Below are positions 8,550 through 16,900 of a DNA stretch of 64,000 nt, piece by piece. Every line of letters begins with the position of its first letter. Position 1 is the first letter of the stretch. The stretch comes from Roseobacter cerasinus (GTDB lineage Bacteria > Pseudomonadota > Alphaproteobacteria > Rhodobacterales > Rhodobacteraceae): positions 248,001 to 312,000 of the forward strand of contig NZ_BLIV01000005.1 in assembly GCF_009811755.1 (NCBI RefSeq), read 5' to 3'. The notes beneath the pieces are model-generated. The model was given only the letters and a program-made list of their open reading frames with translations. It ran no database searches and was not told where the DNA came from. The position numbers and the translations under genes were made by a program.

Positions 8550-10362
8550 ATCGCGGATCGACCCCTTCGCCGCCCCCCCCGAGGACACGCCGCCCGCCAC
8601 CGTCATCGGTTTCATCCGGTCGCAACTGGCCCCCTACCGGCGCTGGCTGCCCTGGGTGGCCCTGACGGGCCTTTTGGCGGCATTGATCGAAACGGCGCTG
8701 ATCTTTTACTCCGGGCGGCTGATCGACCTGATGGCCGCCAGCGGGCCGAATGCCTTCTGGGCCGATCACTGGGGTGAGACGCTGCTGGTGCTTGGGTTCG
8801 TCCTGCTGGTGCGGCCCGCCGTTGTGGGACTGAACCACCTGTTGCTGGAACAGACCCTGTCGTCGAACCTGCAAGAGCAGATCCGCTGGCGCGCGCACCG
8901 GCATCTGCTGCGCCAGTCGGTCGGGTTTTTCCAGACCGAGTTTGCCGGGCGGCTGTCTGCCCGGGTCATGCAGATGGGTCCGGCAGTTCAAGACAATGTG
9001 CATATGAGCTTTGAGGCACTTTGGTACAGCCTGACCTACGTGCTGGGCGCGGCGGTGATCCTCAGCCAGATCGACATCCGCCTTGCGGTGCCGCTGATGC
9101 TCTGGGTGGTCGGTTATGTGGCGTTTGTGCGGTTTGTCGCCGCGCGGGTTGGTGTGGCGTCGGAACGCTGGGCGCAGGCACGGTCTCGCACGGCCGGGCG
9201 GATCGTCGACGCCTATAGCAACATCGAAACGGTCAAGCTCTTTTCCGGTGCCGCGCAGGAAGAAACCTATGCATTGACGGCCCTGCGCCGATTGCGGCTG
9301 CGATTTCAGAAATTCCTGCGGATGATGACGGCGCTGGCCTTTGGGTTGAACGCCATCAACGGGGTGTTGATCGTGATTGTCGTCGGGCCTGCGGTCTGGC
9401 TTTGGACCCATGGCAACGTGTCTCTGGGCGAAGTCGCTGCCGCCGCCGCCTTGACCATCCGCCTGAACGGGATGAGTTCCTGGATCCTCTGGGTGACCGT
9501 CCGGCTCTTTGAAAATGGCGGCATGATCCGTGAAGGGCTGCAGTCAATCGCAGCCCCGGTGGAGATTGCCGATGCGCCGGGGGCCGTCGCGCTCCCCAGG
9601 CGCGGGGCGGAGATCCGTATCGAAAACCTCAGCCACCACTATGGCAAGGACATGGGCGGGTTGACCGACATCACCCTGACCATTCCCGAAGGTCAGCGGG
9701 TCGGTCTTGTGGGTCCTTCCGGTGCGGGAAAGTCCACGTTGGTCAAGCTCCTGATGCGCTTTCACGAGATCGAGCAGGGCCGCATCCTGATCAACGGACA
9801 CCCAATCAATACCGTCACGCAGAACAGCCTGCGACAGCGCATCGGCATGGTCAGCCAGGATACCTCGCTGCTGCACCGCTCCGTGCGTGAGAACATTCTT
9901 TACGGGCGCGCCGAGACGACAGAGGCGGAGATGATCCGCGCCGCCAAGCAGGCGCGGGCGCATGAGTTCATCATGCAGTTGCAGGATCACGAGGGGCGGC
10001 GCGGCTATGACACTCAGGTCGGCGAACGGGGCGTGACCCTCTCGGGCGGGCAGCGTCAGCGCATCGCCATCGCGCGGGTCATTCTCAAAAACGCGCCCAT
10101 TCTGATCCTGGACGAGGCAACCTCTGCCCTGGACAGCGCGGTGGAGGCCGAGGTGCAGGAGGCTTTGCAGAACGTGATGACCGGCAAGACCGTCATCGCC
10201 ATTGCGCATCGCCTGTCCACCATCGCCCGCATGGACCGGATCATCGTGCTGGACAAAGGGCGGATCGTCGGGGACGGCACACATGAGGCGCTGTTGCGCG
10301 CAGGCGGGCTTTATTCGGATCTGTGGTTGCGACAATCGGGAGCAACCTTAGAGGCTCAATAG
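8533..10362 (+). CDS. ABC exporter with fused membrane and ATPase domains
   Basis: A 609-residue half-transporter of the MsbA/type-IV exporter layout: about six membrane helices in residues 35-330, then an ATPase domain. The latter has Walker A GPSGAGKST, signature TLSGGQRQR, Walker B ILILDEATSALDS and the H-loop AIAHRLST. The ATG at 8533 lies within the last 17 bases of asbF, so it is part of the same transcription unit; longer frames from 8434 would overlap asbF more. It is the best candidate in the window for siderophore export, but family membership alone does not fix the substrate. It would act as a homodimer in the inner membrane. Confidence 0.87.
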   Translation: MFRFFESRIDPFAAPPEDTPPATVIGFIRSQLAPYRRWLPWVALTGLLAALIETALIFYSGRLIDLMAASGPNAFWADHWGETLLVLGFVLLVRPAVVGLNHLLLEQTLSSNLQEQIRWRAHRHLLRQSVGFFQTEFAGRLSARVMQMGPAVQDNVHMSFEALWYSLTYVLGAAVILSQIDIRLAVPLMLWVVGYVAFVRFVAARVGVASERWAQARSRTAGRIVDAYSNIETVKLFSGAAQEETYALTALRRLRLRFQKFLRMMTALAFGLNAINGVLIVIVVGPAVWLWTHGNVSLGEVAAAAALTIRLNGMSSWILWVTVRLFENGGMIREGLQSIAAPVEIADAPGAVALPRRGAEIRIENLSHHYGKDMGGLTDITLTIPEGQRVGLVGPSGAGKSTLVKLLMRFHEIEQGRILINGHPINTVTQNSLRQRIGMVSQDTSLLHRSVRENILYGRAETTEAEMIRAAKQARAHEFIMQLQDHEGRRGYDTQVGERGVTLSGGQRQRIAIARVILKNAPILILDEATSALDSAVEAEVQEALQNVMTGKTVIAIAHRLSTIARMDRIIVLDKGRIVGDGTHEALLRAGGLYSDLWLRQSGATLEAQ

Positions 10363-10402
10363 GCGATCAATATGCGCTTGTGGACCACTTCGCGCTCTGA
10401 AC

Positions 10403-10431
10403 TTGACAAAAATACTCGGCAATCCTATCCC
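10403..10431 (+). promoter_or_regulatory. Possible promoter upstream of exbB
   Basis: In the 261-bp gap between the exporter and exbB, a perfect TTGACA (10403-10408) is followed after 17 bases by TATCCC (10426-10431), a sigma70-like arrangement. It lies about 190 bp before the exbB start, leaving a long leader. The rest of the gap shows no gene or clear hairpin. An internal promoter would let the TonB system be expressed apart from biosynthesis. Confidence 0.35.
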
Positions 10432-10623
10432 CAAGGCCGACACCGCTGAAGCGGGGTCCAGCAAATCTGTCCGGCCATGCCGCCGCAGATCAGCCAACAA
10501 TCCCAATTGCGGCCTGATGCGGCTGTGACCGGTCTTCGATGCGCGAATGGCACAGGACGAAGACCCGGGCAGGCGCGGGGCCATCAGGGGCCTCTGTGTC
10601 AGAGCGGCCCAGCGGAGCGTGCG

Positions 10624-11481
10624 ATGACCCGTTTTTTGAAGCCTCTCGTCTTGTCTGTATCGATCTGCGTTCTGGGCGCGATGGTCTCGGCACAGGAGAT
10701 CCCCGAGGCAGGACCGGACCTGACAACTGCACCTCCCGTTCTGGATGCCCCACAGAACAGCGGCTTGGAAGAGAACGCTCTCGCAGCCGAAACCGCCCCG
10801 GTCTCCCCGGTCATCACGCTGGACACCGAACCCGAGAGCACAGCCGACCAGGCCAAGCGCTTTCTCCAAGACGGCGGCCCCGCAATCTGGGCGATCACGG
10901 CGCTGTCTGTCATCACCATGGCGCTGATCCTGTGGAAGCTCTGGCGCCTGGCGCTGATCGGGGCCTGGTCGAAGGGCCGCGCGTCTCAGGCCGTTGCTGC
11001 CTTTGAGCAAGGTCAACGAGACGAGGCGCAAGCCATCGTTCGCGGGCGGCGCGGCATTCGCTCAAAGGTCATAGACGTCACTCTTGGCGCCGCGCGCTCA
11101 TTGCCTGAAGACAAGGCGCGGGAGACGGCGTCCCGTGTCGCGCGCAACGAGCTCGCGCAGGCAGGGGGTGGGCTGCGCGCGCTGGAGTTGATCGCGACCA
11201 TTGCGCCTCTGCTGGGGCTTCTGGGGACCGTTCTGGGCATGATCGCGGCCTTTCAGGCGCTACAGGCGGCCGGCAATCGGGCGGACCCTGCCTTGTTGGC
11301 CGGCGGCATCTGGGAGGCGCTGCTGACCACAGCCGCAGGCATGGCCGTTGCCATTCCGGCCTCCGCCGCGCTTACCTGGTTCGAAGCGGTCATCGACCGG
11401 ATCCGCCGCGACATCGAAGACGGCGTGACGCGCATCTTTGTGGCCCATACACCACCCCGCATGAAACTGGCGGCGGAATAG
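10624..11481 (+). CDS. exbB: ExbB/MotA/TolQ-family proton channel protein with signal peptide
   Basis: A 285-residue inner-membrane protein. The start at 10624 has GGAG just upstream and opens a signal peptide (MTRFLKPLVLSVSICVLGA, then SAQ). After a Pro/Ala/Thr-rich periplasmic stretch come three membrane helices: about AIWAITALSVITMALILW, LIATIAPLLGLLGTVLGMI and LLTTAAGMAVAIPASAAL, the last two being the conserved MotA/TolQ/ExbB core. It forms the pentameric channel that with ExbD converts proton flow into TonB movement. It is the first of four tightly packed genes for a TonB energiser placed after a siderophore cluster. Confidence 0.88.
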   Translation: MTRFLKPLVLSVSICVLGAMVSAQEIPEAGPDLTTAPPVLDAPQNSGLEENALAAETAPVSPVITLDTEPESTADQAKRFLQDGGPAIWAITALSVITMALILWKLWRLALIGAWSKGRASQAVAAFEQGQRDEAQAIVRGRRGIRSKVIDVTLGAARSLPEDKARETASRVARNELAQAGGGLRALELIATIAPLLGLLGTVLGMIAAFQALQAAGNRADPALLAGGIWEALLTTAAGMAVAIPASAALTWFEAVIDRIRRDIEDGVTRIFVAHTPPRMKLAAE

Positions 11482-11483
11482 CC

Positions 11484-11861
11484 ATGGATCTGGCGCTCCC
11501 GGATCAGCCCCGGCGCAGGCCCAGCCTGACCCCCATGATCGACGTCGTGTTTCTGCTGCTGGTCTTCTTCATGCTGGCTTCGCGCTTTGGCATGGAGGCG
11601 GTGCTGCCGTTGCCACTGGCCTCCGGAGGCGGCAGCTATACCGGGCCACCCCGCCTGCTGGACGTCGCGCCACACGAGCTGCGGTTGAACGGGGTGCAGA
11701 CCGCAGAAACGAGGTTGGATGAGGCTTTGGCGCCGCTGATGACAGCCCCGGATGACGTCATCATTCTGCGCGGTCGCGACGGCGCCACGCTGCAACGAAT
11801 CGTGCAGATCACCGAACAGCTGCGCAGGGCGGGCTTTGGCACCGTCGTTCTGGTGAAGTAG
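11484..11861 (+). CDS. exbD: ExbD-family protein 1
   Basis: A 125-residue protein with one N-terminal membrane helix (about residues 14-34, PMIDVVFLLLVFFMLASRF) and a periplasmic domain. The helix keeps the aspartate (PMIDVV) that aligns with the proton-path Asp25 of E. coli ExbD. It begins two bases after exbB. Length and layout are usual for ExbD/TolR. It should sit in the pore of the ExbB pentamer. Confidence 0.87.
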   Translation: MDLALPDQPRRRPSLTPMIDVVFLLLVFFMLASRFGMEAVLPLPLASGGGSYTGPPRLLDVAPHELRLNGVQTAETRLDEALAPLMTAPDDVIILRGRDGATLQRIVQITEQLRRAGFGTVVLVK

Positions 11862-11870
11862 GAGGCTGTC

Positions 11871-12254
11871 GTGGAGCTGTCGCCGCCGACCCGCAAAGCC
11901 AGCACAGAATCCATCGTGCCCATGATCAACGTCGTCTTTTTGCTGCTGATCTTCTTTCTGATGACCTCGCAGATCGCGCCGCCTGACCCCTTCGACGTGA
12001 CCACGCCCATAGCGCGAGATGGGGCGGAGCCGGAGGCGCGCGCCGTGCTCTATGCCAGCAGCACCGGCAGGCTGCATTATGACGGTGCCGAGGACGCTGC
12101 TGCGCTAAACAGACTGCAGAGCGTGGGCTCGGAGGATACAACCGTTTTGCTGCGTGCGGATGCGGCGCTTGAGGCAACCCGCCTGGCTGAAATCCTGTCA
12201 GACCTCGCACAAAGTGGCCTGACACGGGTTGAACTGGTGGTTCAGCCGCAATGA
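11871..12254 (+). CDS. exbD: ExbD-family protein 2, pore aspartate replaced by asparagine
   Basis: A 127-residue second ExbD with a GTG start at 11871. The membrane helix reads VPMINVVFLLLIFFLMTSQI, so the position occupied by the essential aspartate in ExbD (and in ExbD 1 next door) is Asn20 here, codon AAC at 11928-11930, one base away from GAC. The rest of the ExbD layout (one helix, about 90-residue periplasmic domain) is kept. It probably forms a heterodimer with ExbD 1 in the pore. The stop overlaps the tonB start. Confidence 0.86.
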   Translation: MELSPPTRKASTESIVPMINVVFLLLIFFLMTSQIAPPDPFDVTTPIARDGAEPEARAVLYASSTGRLHYDGAEDAAALNRLQSVGSEDTTVLLRADAALEATRLAEILSDLAQSGLTRVELVVQPQ

Positions 12255-13075
12255 TCCGTCTGCTGGAAATCGGGGCATTCCTCGGGCTCGCTCTGGCGCT
12301 TCATGTGCTGTTTTTAGCGCAACGTCCGCAGGCAGGGTCAGAGGCTGGCGGTGTGGGTGGCGAAGCCATCGTGACCCTCGCAGCGGCCACACCGCAACTG
12401 GCCGCTATGGTCGAGACGTGGGAGCGCCCGCCTGACACTGCGCAGGCGCCTGACCCGTTGACGCCGAGACAGCTTATCGACCCCGCAACGCCGGACACCC
12501 CACAGATCGATCGGCCAGTGGTCTCATCGGCGCCGGTGCAGTTGCAATCCGCCGAAGACACGTTGGACACCCAACCACCCAGGATCGATAGAGCGCCACC
12601 TCCGCCGCCCCCGACAGCTCAACCTGAACCAGTGCCACGCCCGCAGAGCCGCCCTGCACCACCTGCTGATCCGGGCACGGCATCCGTGACAACAGCAGGC
12701 CGCGCCGCTCAGAAAGCGGCAGGAACCGGTGGGCAGCAACAGGCCGGGCAATCCGCCTCGACCCAAACCAGCACTGCATCCTCGGGTGAGGCCGCGAAAG
12801 CGCAGGCTGTTTGGGGGGCCAAGATCAGATCCCGCATTGAGCGCGGCAAACGCTTTCCCAGAGGGGCGTCCGGATCCGGCAAGGTTGTGGTGGTGATCAC
12901 GGTCTCGACCGCTGGCCAGATGCTGGGGTATCGCATCCGGTCGTCTTCCGGCTCGCAGGTGTTTGATACGTCAGCCATGCAGGCTGTCGCCCGGGCAACC
13001 CGGCTGCCTGCGGCACCGCCGGAACTCACCAAACCGCAATACAGTTTTGCGCTCCCTATCGTGTTTTCCAGATGA
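12251..13075 (+). CDS. tonB: TonB-family energy transducer
   Basis: A 274-residue protein with one N-terminal membrane anchor (about residues 4-22), a long proline/glutamine-rich spacer (PPPPPPTAQPEPVPRP and a following Ala/Gln/Ser-rich stretch) and a C-terminal TonB domain from about residue 190 (GKVVVVITVSTAGQ, YSFALPIVFSR). It spans the periplasm to drive outer-membrane receptors. It overlaps exbD 2 by ATGA. No TonB-dependent receptor is present in this window, so the partner must be encoded elsewhere. The next gene converges from the other strand after 81 bp with no clear terminator hairpin. Confidence 0.87.
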   Translation: MIRLLEIGAFLGLALALHVLFLAQRPQAGSEAGGVGGEAIVTLAAATPQLAAMVETWERPPDTAQAPDPLTPRQLIDPATPDTPQIDRPVVSSAPVQLQSAEDTLDTQPPRIDRAPPPPPPTAQPEPVPRPQSRPAPPADPGTASVTTAGRAAQKAAGTGGQQQAGQSASTQTSTASSGEAAKAQAVWGAKIRSRIERGKRFPRGASGSGKVVVVITVSTAGQMLGYRIRSSSGSQVFDTSAMQAVARATRLPAAPPELTKPQYSFALPIVFSR

Positions 13076-13156
13076 AAGCCGCGGGTCAAGAGAGAATTGC
13101 TGCGCATTGCAAGGTGTTCATGGGGCTGGATGACCTAACAGGATCGCACTGGTTTC

Positions 13157-14803
13157 TCAGATCCGCCCGAGGCGCTTGTCGACGGCAATCCGCTCGGGAT
13201 CTCTCTTGCTCGGGTCGCCGTAACCACCGCCACCGGGCGTTCTGACGCAAACCCTGTCACCCGCCGAGAGGGCGATGTCCTGCTCTTTGGACAGATGCTC
13301 CGGTGTGTAGACTTTATCACCGCGCTTGATTTCAACCTCGTTCACGGCACCGTCCGCGCCGCCCAAGGCGCCTTGAGGCCCAAACCGCCCGTGATCCATC
13401 ACGAAGCTTGCCGTGGCCCGGCCCCGGCGCAGCTCGACCTCGTATTCCAGCCCAAGCCCGCCCCGAAACATACCAGCTCCACCAGAGCCTTCGCGCATGG
13501 CATAGCGGTGATAGAGAACCGGAAAGTTCTGCTCCATAATTTCAATTGGCGGGGCCTTTGAAATCCCGATGGTGGAGCACCCGTTCGTAATCCCATCATG
13601 GTCGGCGTTGCCGCCATAGCCTCCGCCAGAAAGCTGGTACATGACGTAGTCGCGACCCGTCTCGGGATCGTGCCCGCCGAGGGCGAAATTGCCACTGGTG
13701 CCAGCCGGGGCGGCCGTGACACGGCCCGGCAATGGGGCAACCAATGCTGCAAAGACCGCCTCTGCAATCCGCTGCGAGACTTCGGCCGCACATCCTGACA
13801 CCGGGCGCGGATATTGCGCGTCAAGAAATGTGCCCGTTGGTCGCAACACTTCCAGCGGTGCAAAGGCCCCTGCGCTGATCGGGACTTCGGGAAAAATGTG
13901 GCGCATGGCGAGGTAGACGGAGGAGAGTGTGGTCGCCAGGACCGAGTTCATCGGTCCCATGCAGGGTGGGCTGCTGTCGGAGAAGTCGAATTGCAGGTGC
14001 CCCGCTGTCTTCTCGATCTTCAGCCGGATCGCCAGCGGTTCGTTCACCACGCCATCGCTGTCGATCCAGGCGGTTGACGTGTAGGTGCCATCAGGGATCT
14101 CATCGATCAACTTGCGCATTTGGGTTTCCGCCCGGCGGCGCAGCTCTGCAATTGCCTCTTGCACCACATCGTCGCCGTAGCGATCCAGAAGAGCGTTCAA
14201 CCGATCTTCGCCCACCATCAGAGCCGCCGCCTGCGCCTTCACATCACCAATCCGCTGGTCCGCCACCCGGATGTTGGAGCAGATAATGCTGTAGATCTCC
14301 GGATCGAGCACGCCTTCCTTGAACAGGCGCACAGGCGGCAATCGCAGCCCCTCTTGCTCTACGGACGTGGCGGAGGCCGAAAACCCACCCGGCACTGCGC
14401 CGCCCGTGTCCGGCCAGTGCCCGGTGTTGGACAGCCAGCAGAAAATCTTGCCCCCGCGATAAAACGGTTTGGCGAAGCGGACATCCATCAGATGCGTGCC
14501 GCCCAGATAGGGATCGTTCACAATATAGATGTCGTTCGGTCTGGGGGCGGCGGCAGTGCCTGCGGCGATCATCTCGATCAGCACGCGGGTGGAATACTGC
14601 ATCGTGCCCACAAAGACCGGCAGCCCTCCGGCCCCTTGCGCAACAAGCGCACCGTCCTTGGCGTCGTAAATGCCATCCGAGCGGTCATTGGCTTCGGCGA
14701 TCACGGGCGAAAAGGCCGCGCGGGAGAAGCTAAGATCCATTTCATCGCAGACTTGCTGCAGCCCTGCCTGAATGACCGACAGGGTGATGGGGTCAATGCT
14801 CAT
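13157..14803 (-). CDS. hyuB: Hydantoinase B / oxoprolinase beta-type subunit
   Basis: A 548-residue HyuB-family protein. Typical segments are DPITLSVIQAGLQQVCDEMDL at the start, YIVNDPYLGGTHLMDVR, CWLSNTGHWPDTGG and a glycine-rich end (RTPGGGGYGDPSKRDPE). With HyuA it forms an ATP-dependent enzyme that opens cyclic amides (hydantoins, N-methylhydantoin, 5-oxoproline or related rings). Its ATG overlaps the hyuA stop (ATGA), so the two are co-translated. The substrate cannot be read from sequence; the surrounding genes suggest an amide-containing ring from the oxidation/reduction genes at 24300-30693. Confidence 0.88.
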   Translation of the reverse strand: MSIDPITLSVIQAGLQQVCDEMDLSFSRAAFSPVIAEANDRSDGIYDAKDGALVAQGAGGLPVFVGTMQYSTRVLIEMIAAGTAAAPRPNDIYIVNDPYLGGTHLMDVRFAKPFYRGGKIFCWLSNTGHWPDTGGAVPGGFSASATSVEQEGLRLPPVRLFKEGVLDPEIYSIICSNIRVADQRIGDVKAQAAALMVGEDRLNALLDRYGDDVVQEAIAELRRRAETQMRKLIDEIPDGTYTSTAWIDSDGVVNEPLAIRLKIEKTAGHLQFDFSDSSPPCMGPMNSVLATTLSSVYLAMRHIFPEVPISAGAFAPLEVLRPTGTFLDAQYPRPVSGCAAEVSQRIAEAVFAALVAPLPGRVTAAPAGTSGNFALGGHDPETGRDYVMYQLSGGGYGGNADHDGITNGCSTIGISKAPPIEIMEQNFPVLYHRYAMREGSGGAGMFRGGLGLEYEVELRRGRATASFVMDHGRFGPQGALGGADGAVNEVEIKRGDKVYTPEHLSKEQDIALSAGDRVCVRTPGGGGYGDPSKRDPERIAVDKRLGRI

Positions 14804-16845
14804 GCCGCGCCCCCGATATGAATGATGAGGTTGCCATCCGCCCCGGAGGTGACCGTATCCCCTGGCGGGATCAGGATGGTGCTGTCGAGCTGTTCGACAA
14901 TCGCGGGCCCATCAAAGGCCGCGTCGGCAGGCAGGTGATCGCGCCAGTAAACGGCTGTCTCATGCGGCTTGCCGTCAAAGATCACGGCACGATGGTTGGC
15001 TGGGGTCGCTGTGTCCCGCCGCCCGGCAGGGTCGATCAGACAAGCCAGATCCACCGGAGTGCTGACCCCGATGACGGAGGTGTTCACCGTCACAATGCGC
15101 GCGCGAATTTTCGGCAATTCGACTTTGAAACGGGTCCAATAGACCGCCTCGAACCCGGTGCGCAGGTCGGCAGCCGACGGAGTCGCGTGTTCTAGCGGTA
15201 CCCGGACCACATGGCTTTGCCCAAGAAACTGCATATCGACGCTGAAGACTTTTCGAATCTCCTGGATCGTTACGTTTTCTTTCGCAAGCGCGGCTTCACC
15301 CGCGGCGACCTGCCCGGCAAAAACATCATGAATGACGCTGACATCGTCCTCACCAAGCGGCTGATTGACGGTCTGCACATAGTCGTGGCGCAGATCGGCG
15401 ACGATACAGCCAAGCGCGTTGGTCATGCCCGGTCGCGCTGGGATCAGCACACGAGGCACGCCCAGTTCCCGCGCAAGATCCGCCGCATGCAGTGGCCCGG
15501 CACCGCCAAAGGCAAAGAGCGCAAAATCGCGCGGGTCGGCCCCCAGCGACAGCGACACCATGCGGATGGCCCCGGCCATCTTGGCATTGGCCACCCGGAT
15601 CACGGCCTCTGCCGCCTGTTGCGCGTCAACACCGAGCGGCGTGCCCAGCCTGTCCAAAAAGACCTGCGCGATCTGGCCCTGCCCAATACCGCCCGCAACC
15701 GCGTTCAGCTTGTCAGGGTTTAACCGACCTAACAGCATATTGGCGTCTGAAATGGTGGGGTCCGTCCCACCTTTGCCATAGCAGATCGGGCCGGGGTCGG
15801 CCCCTGCACTTGCTGGCCCCACCTCCAGCAGGCCTGCCGCGTTGACCGATGCGATGGACCCGCCACCTGCCCCGACCGTACGCACATCCACCATCGGCAC
15901 ATGGATGGGCATGGCGTATTCGATCTCGATTTCGTTCGAGATCGGCGGCGTGCCGTTGCGGATCAGGGCCACATCGGTCGAGGTGCCGCCCATGTCATAG
16001 GTCAGAAGGTTCTCTTCGCCCGCCCGAACGCCGGTATACGCGGCTGCCATGACGCCGGAGGCTGGCCCGGACATGACCGTTTTCGCAGCCTCACGGGCCA
16101 CAAGCTGCGACGATACCATTCCCCCATTGCCGTTCATGACCAGAACGTCGCCCTGATAGCTTTTGCCCGTCAGTTCATTACGCAACCGGGTCACGTATCG
16201 TTCCAGCAAAGGCTGGACCGAGGCGTTCACGGCGGCGGTCACCCCCCGTTCAAACTCGCGCGTTTCCGACAGCAAGCTATGACCGGTGGTGATGTAGGAA
16301 TTGGGCCAGAGCTCTGCGGCGATCTCTGCCGCGCGGAGCTCATGGGTGGGATTGGCATAGGCGTGCAGAAAGTGGATCACCAGCGCTTCACAGCCCGCGT
16401 CGATTAGCGTGCCGACCGCTTCACGCAGGGCGGTCTCATCCAGTGGTGTCAGAACATGGCCGTTGGCATCCATGCGCTCGGCCACTTCAAGGCGCAGATC
16501 CCGGGGGATGATGGGGAAGAACTGCCCTGTCATCCCGTAAGGCTGCGGGCGGGTCCGCCGCCCAAGCTCCAGCACATCGCGGAAGCCCGCAGTTGTGATC
16601 AGCCCGGTCTTTGAGAGCTTACGTTCCAGCACGGCGTTGGTTGTTGTGGTGGTGCCATGCACGATCAGATCGACATCTGCCAAATCGATCTCGGCGATCG
16701 ACAGCGCCTTGATCACGCCAAAGGCCTGATTGTCCAATGTGGTCGGCGTTTTGGCGATACGCAGGCCGCCGGACGCGCCATCAATCGTCACCAGATCGGT
16801 AAAGGTGCCGCCGACATCCACGCCAATTATTCTGTCTCTGGCCAC
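14800..16845 (-). CDS. hyuA: Hydantoinase A / oxoprolinase alpha-type subunit
   Basis: A 681-residue HyuA-family protein with actin/hexokinase-like ATP-binding motifs: IIGVDVGGTFTDLVTID at the N-terminus, IVHGTTTTTNAVLERK, LTYDMGGTSTDVALI and FALFAFGGAGPLHAADLA. It would phosphorylate the ring amide so that HyuB can open it. It is first in a two-gene minus-strand operon. The 55 bp between it and the next gene contain one copy of a motif (16868-16883) that also stands before the Liv operon and the molybdenum-hydroxylase operon, indicating shared control. Confidence 0.89.
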   Translation of the reverse strand: MARDRIIGVDVGGTFTDLVTIDGASGGLRIAKTPTTLDNQAFGVIKALSIAEIDLADVDLIVHGTTTTTNAVLERKLSKTGLITTAGFRDVLELGRRTRPQPYGMTGQFFPIIPRDLRLEVAERMDANGHVLTPLDETALREAVGTLIDAGCEALVIHFLHAYANPTHELRAAEIAAELWPNSYITTGHSLLSETREFERGVTAAVNASVQPLLERYVTRLRNELTGKSYQGDVLVMNGNGGMVSSQLVAREAAKTVMSGPASGVMAAAYTGVRAGEENLLTYDMGGTSTDVALIRNGTPPISNEIEIEYAMPIHVPMVDVRTVGAGGGSIASVNAAGLLEVGPASAGADPGPICYGKGGTDPTISDANMLLGRLNPDKLNAVAGGIGQGQIAQVFLDRLGTPLGVDAQQAAEAVIRVANAKMAGAIRMVSLSLGADPRDFALFAFGGAGPLHAADLARELGVPRVLIPARPGMTNALGCIVADLRHDYVQTVNQPLGEDDVSVIHDVFAGQVAAGEAALAKENVTIQEIRKVFSVDMQFLGQSHVVRVPLEHATPSAADLRTGFEAVYWTRFKVELPKIRARIVTVNTSVIGVSTPVDLACLIDPAGRRDTATPANHRAVIFDGKPHETAVYWRDHLPADAAFDGPAIVEQLDSTILIPPGDTVTSGADGNLIIHIGGAA

Positions 16846-16867
16846 GCAGGCGCCTCATGCAAACTCA

Positions 16868-16883
16868 CTTGTATACCAATAAA
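16868..16883 (-). promoter_or_regulatory. Putative MarR operator copy 1 (before hyuA)
   Basis: CTTGTATACCAATAAA on the plus strand, 23-38 bases before the hyuA start codon. It contains the palindrome GTATAC and matches the copies at 19110-19125 and 24273-24288 at most positions. The assignment to the MarR protein at 23800-24231 is inference. Confidence 0.5.
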
Positions 16884-16900
16884 GTCGCAAAGCGGCGGCG

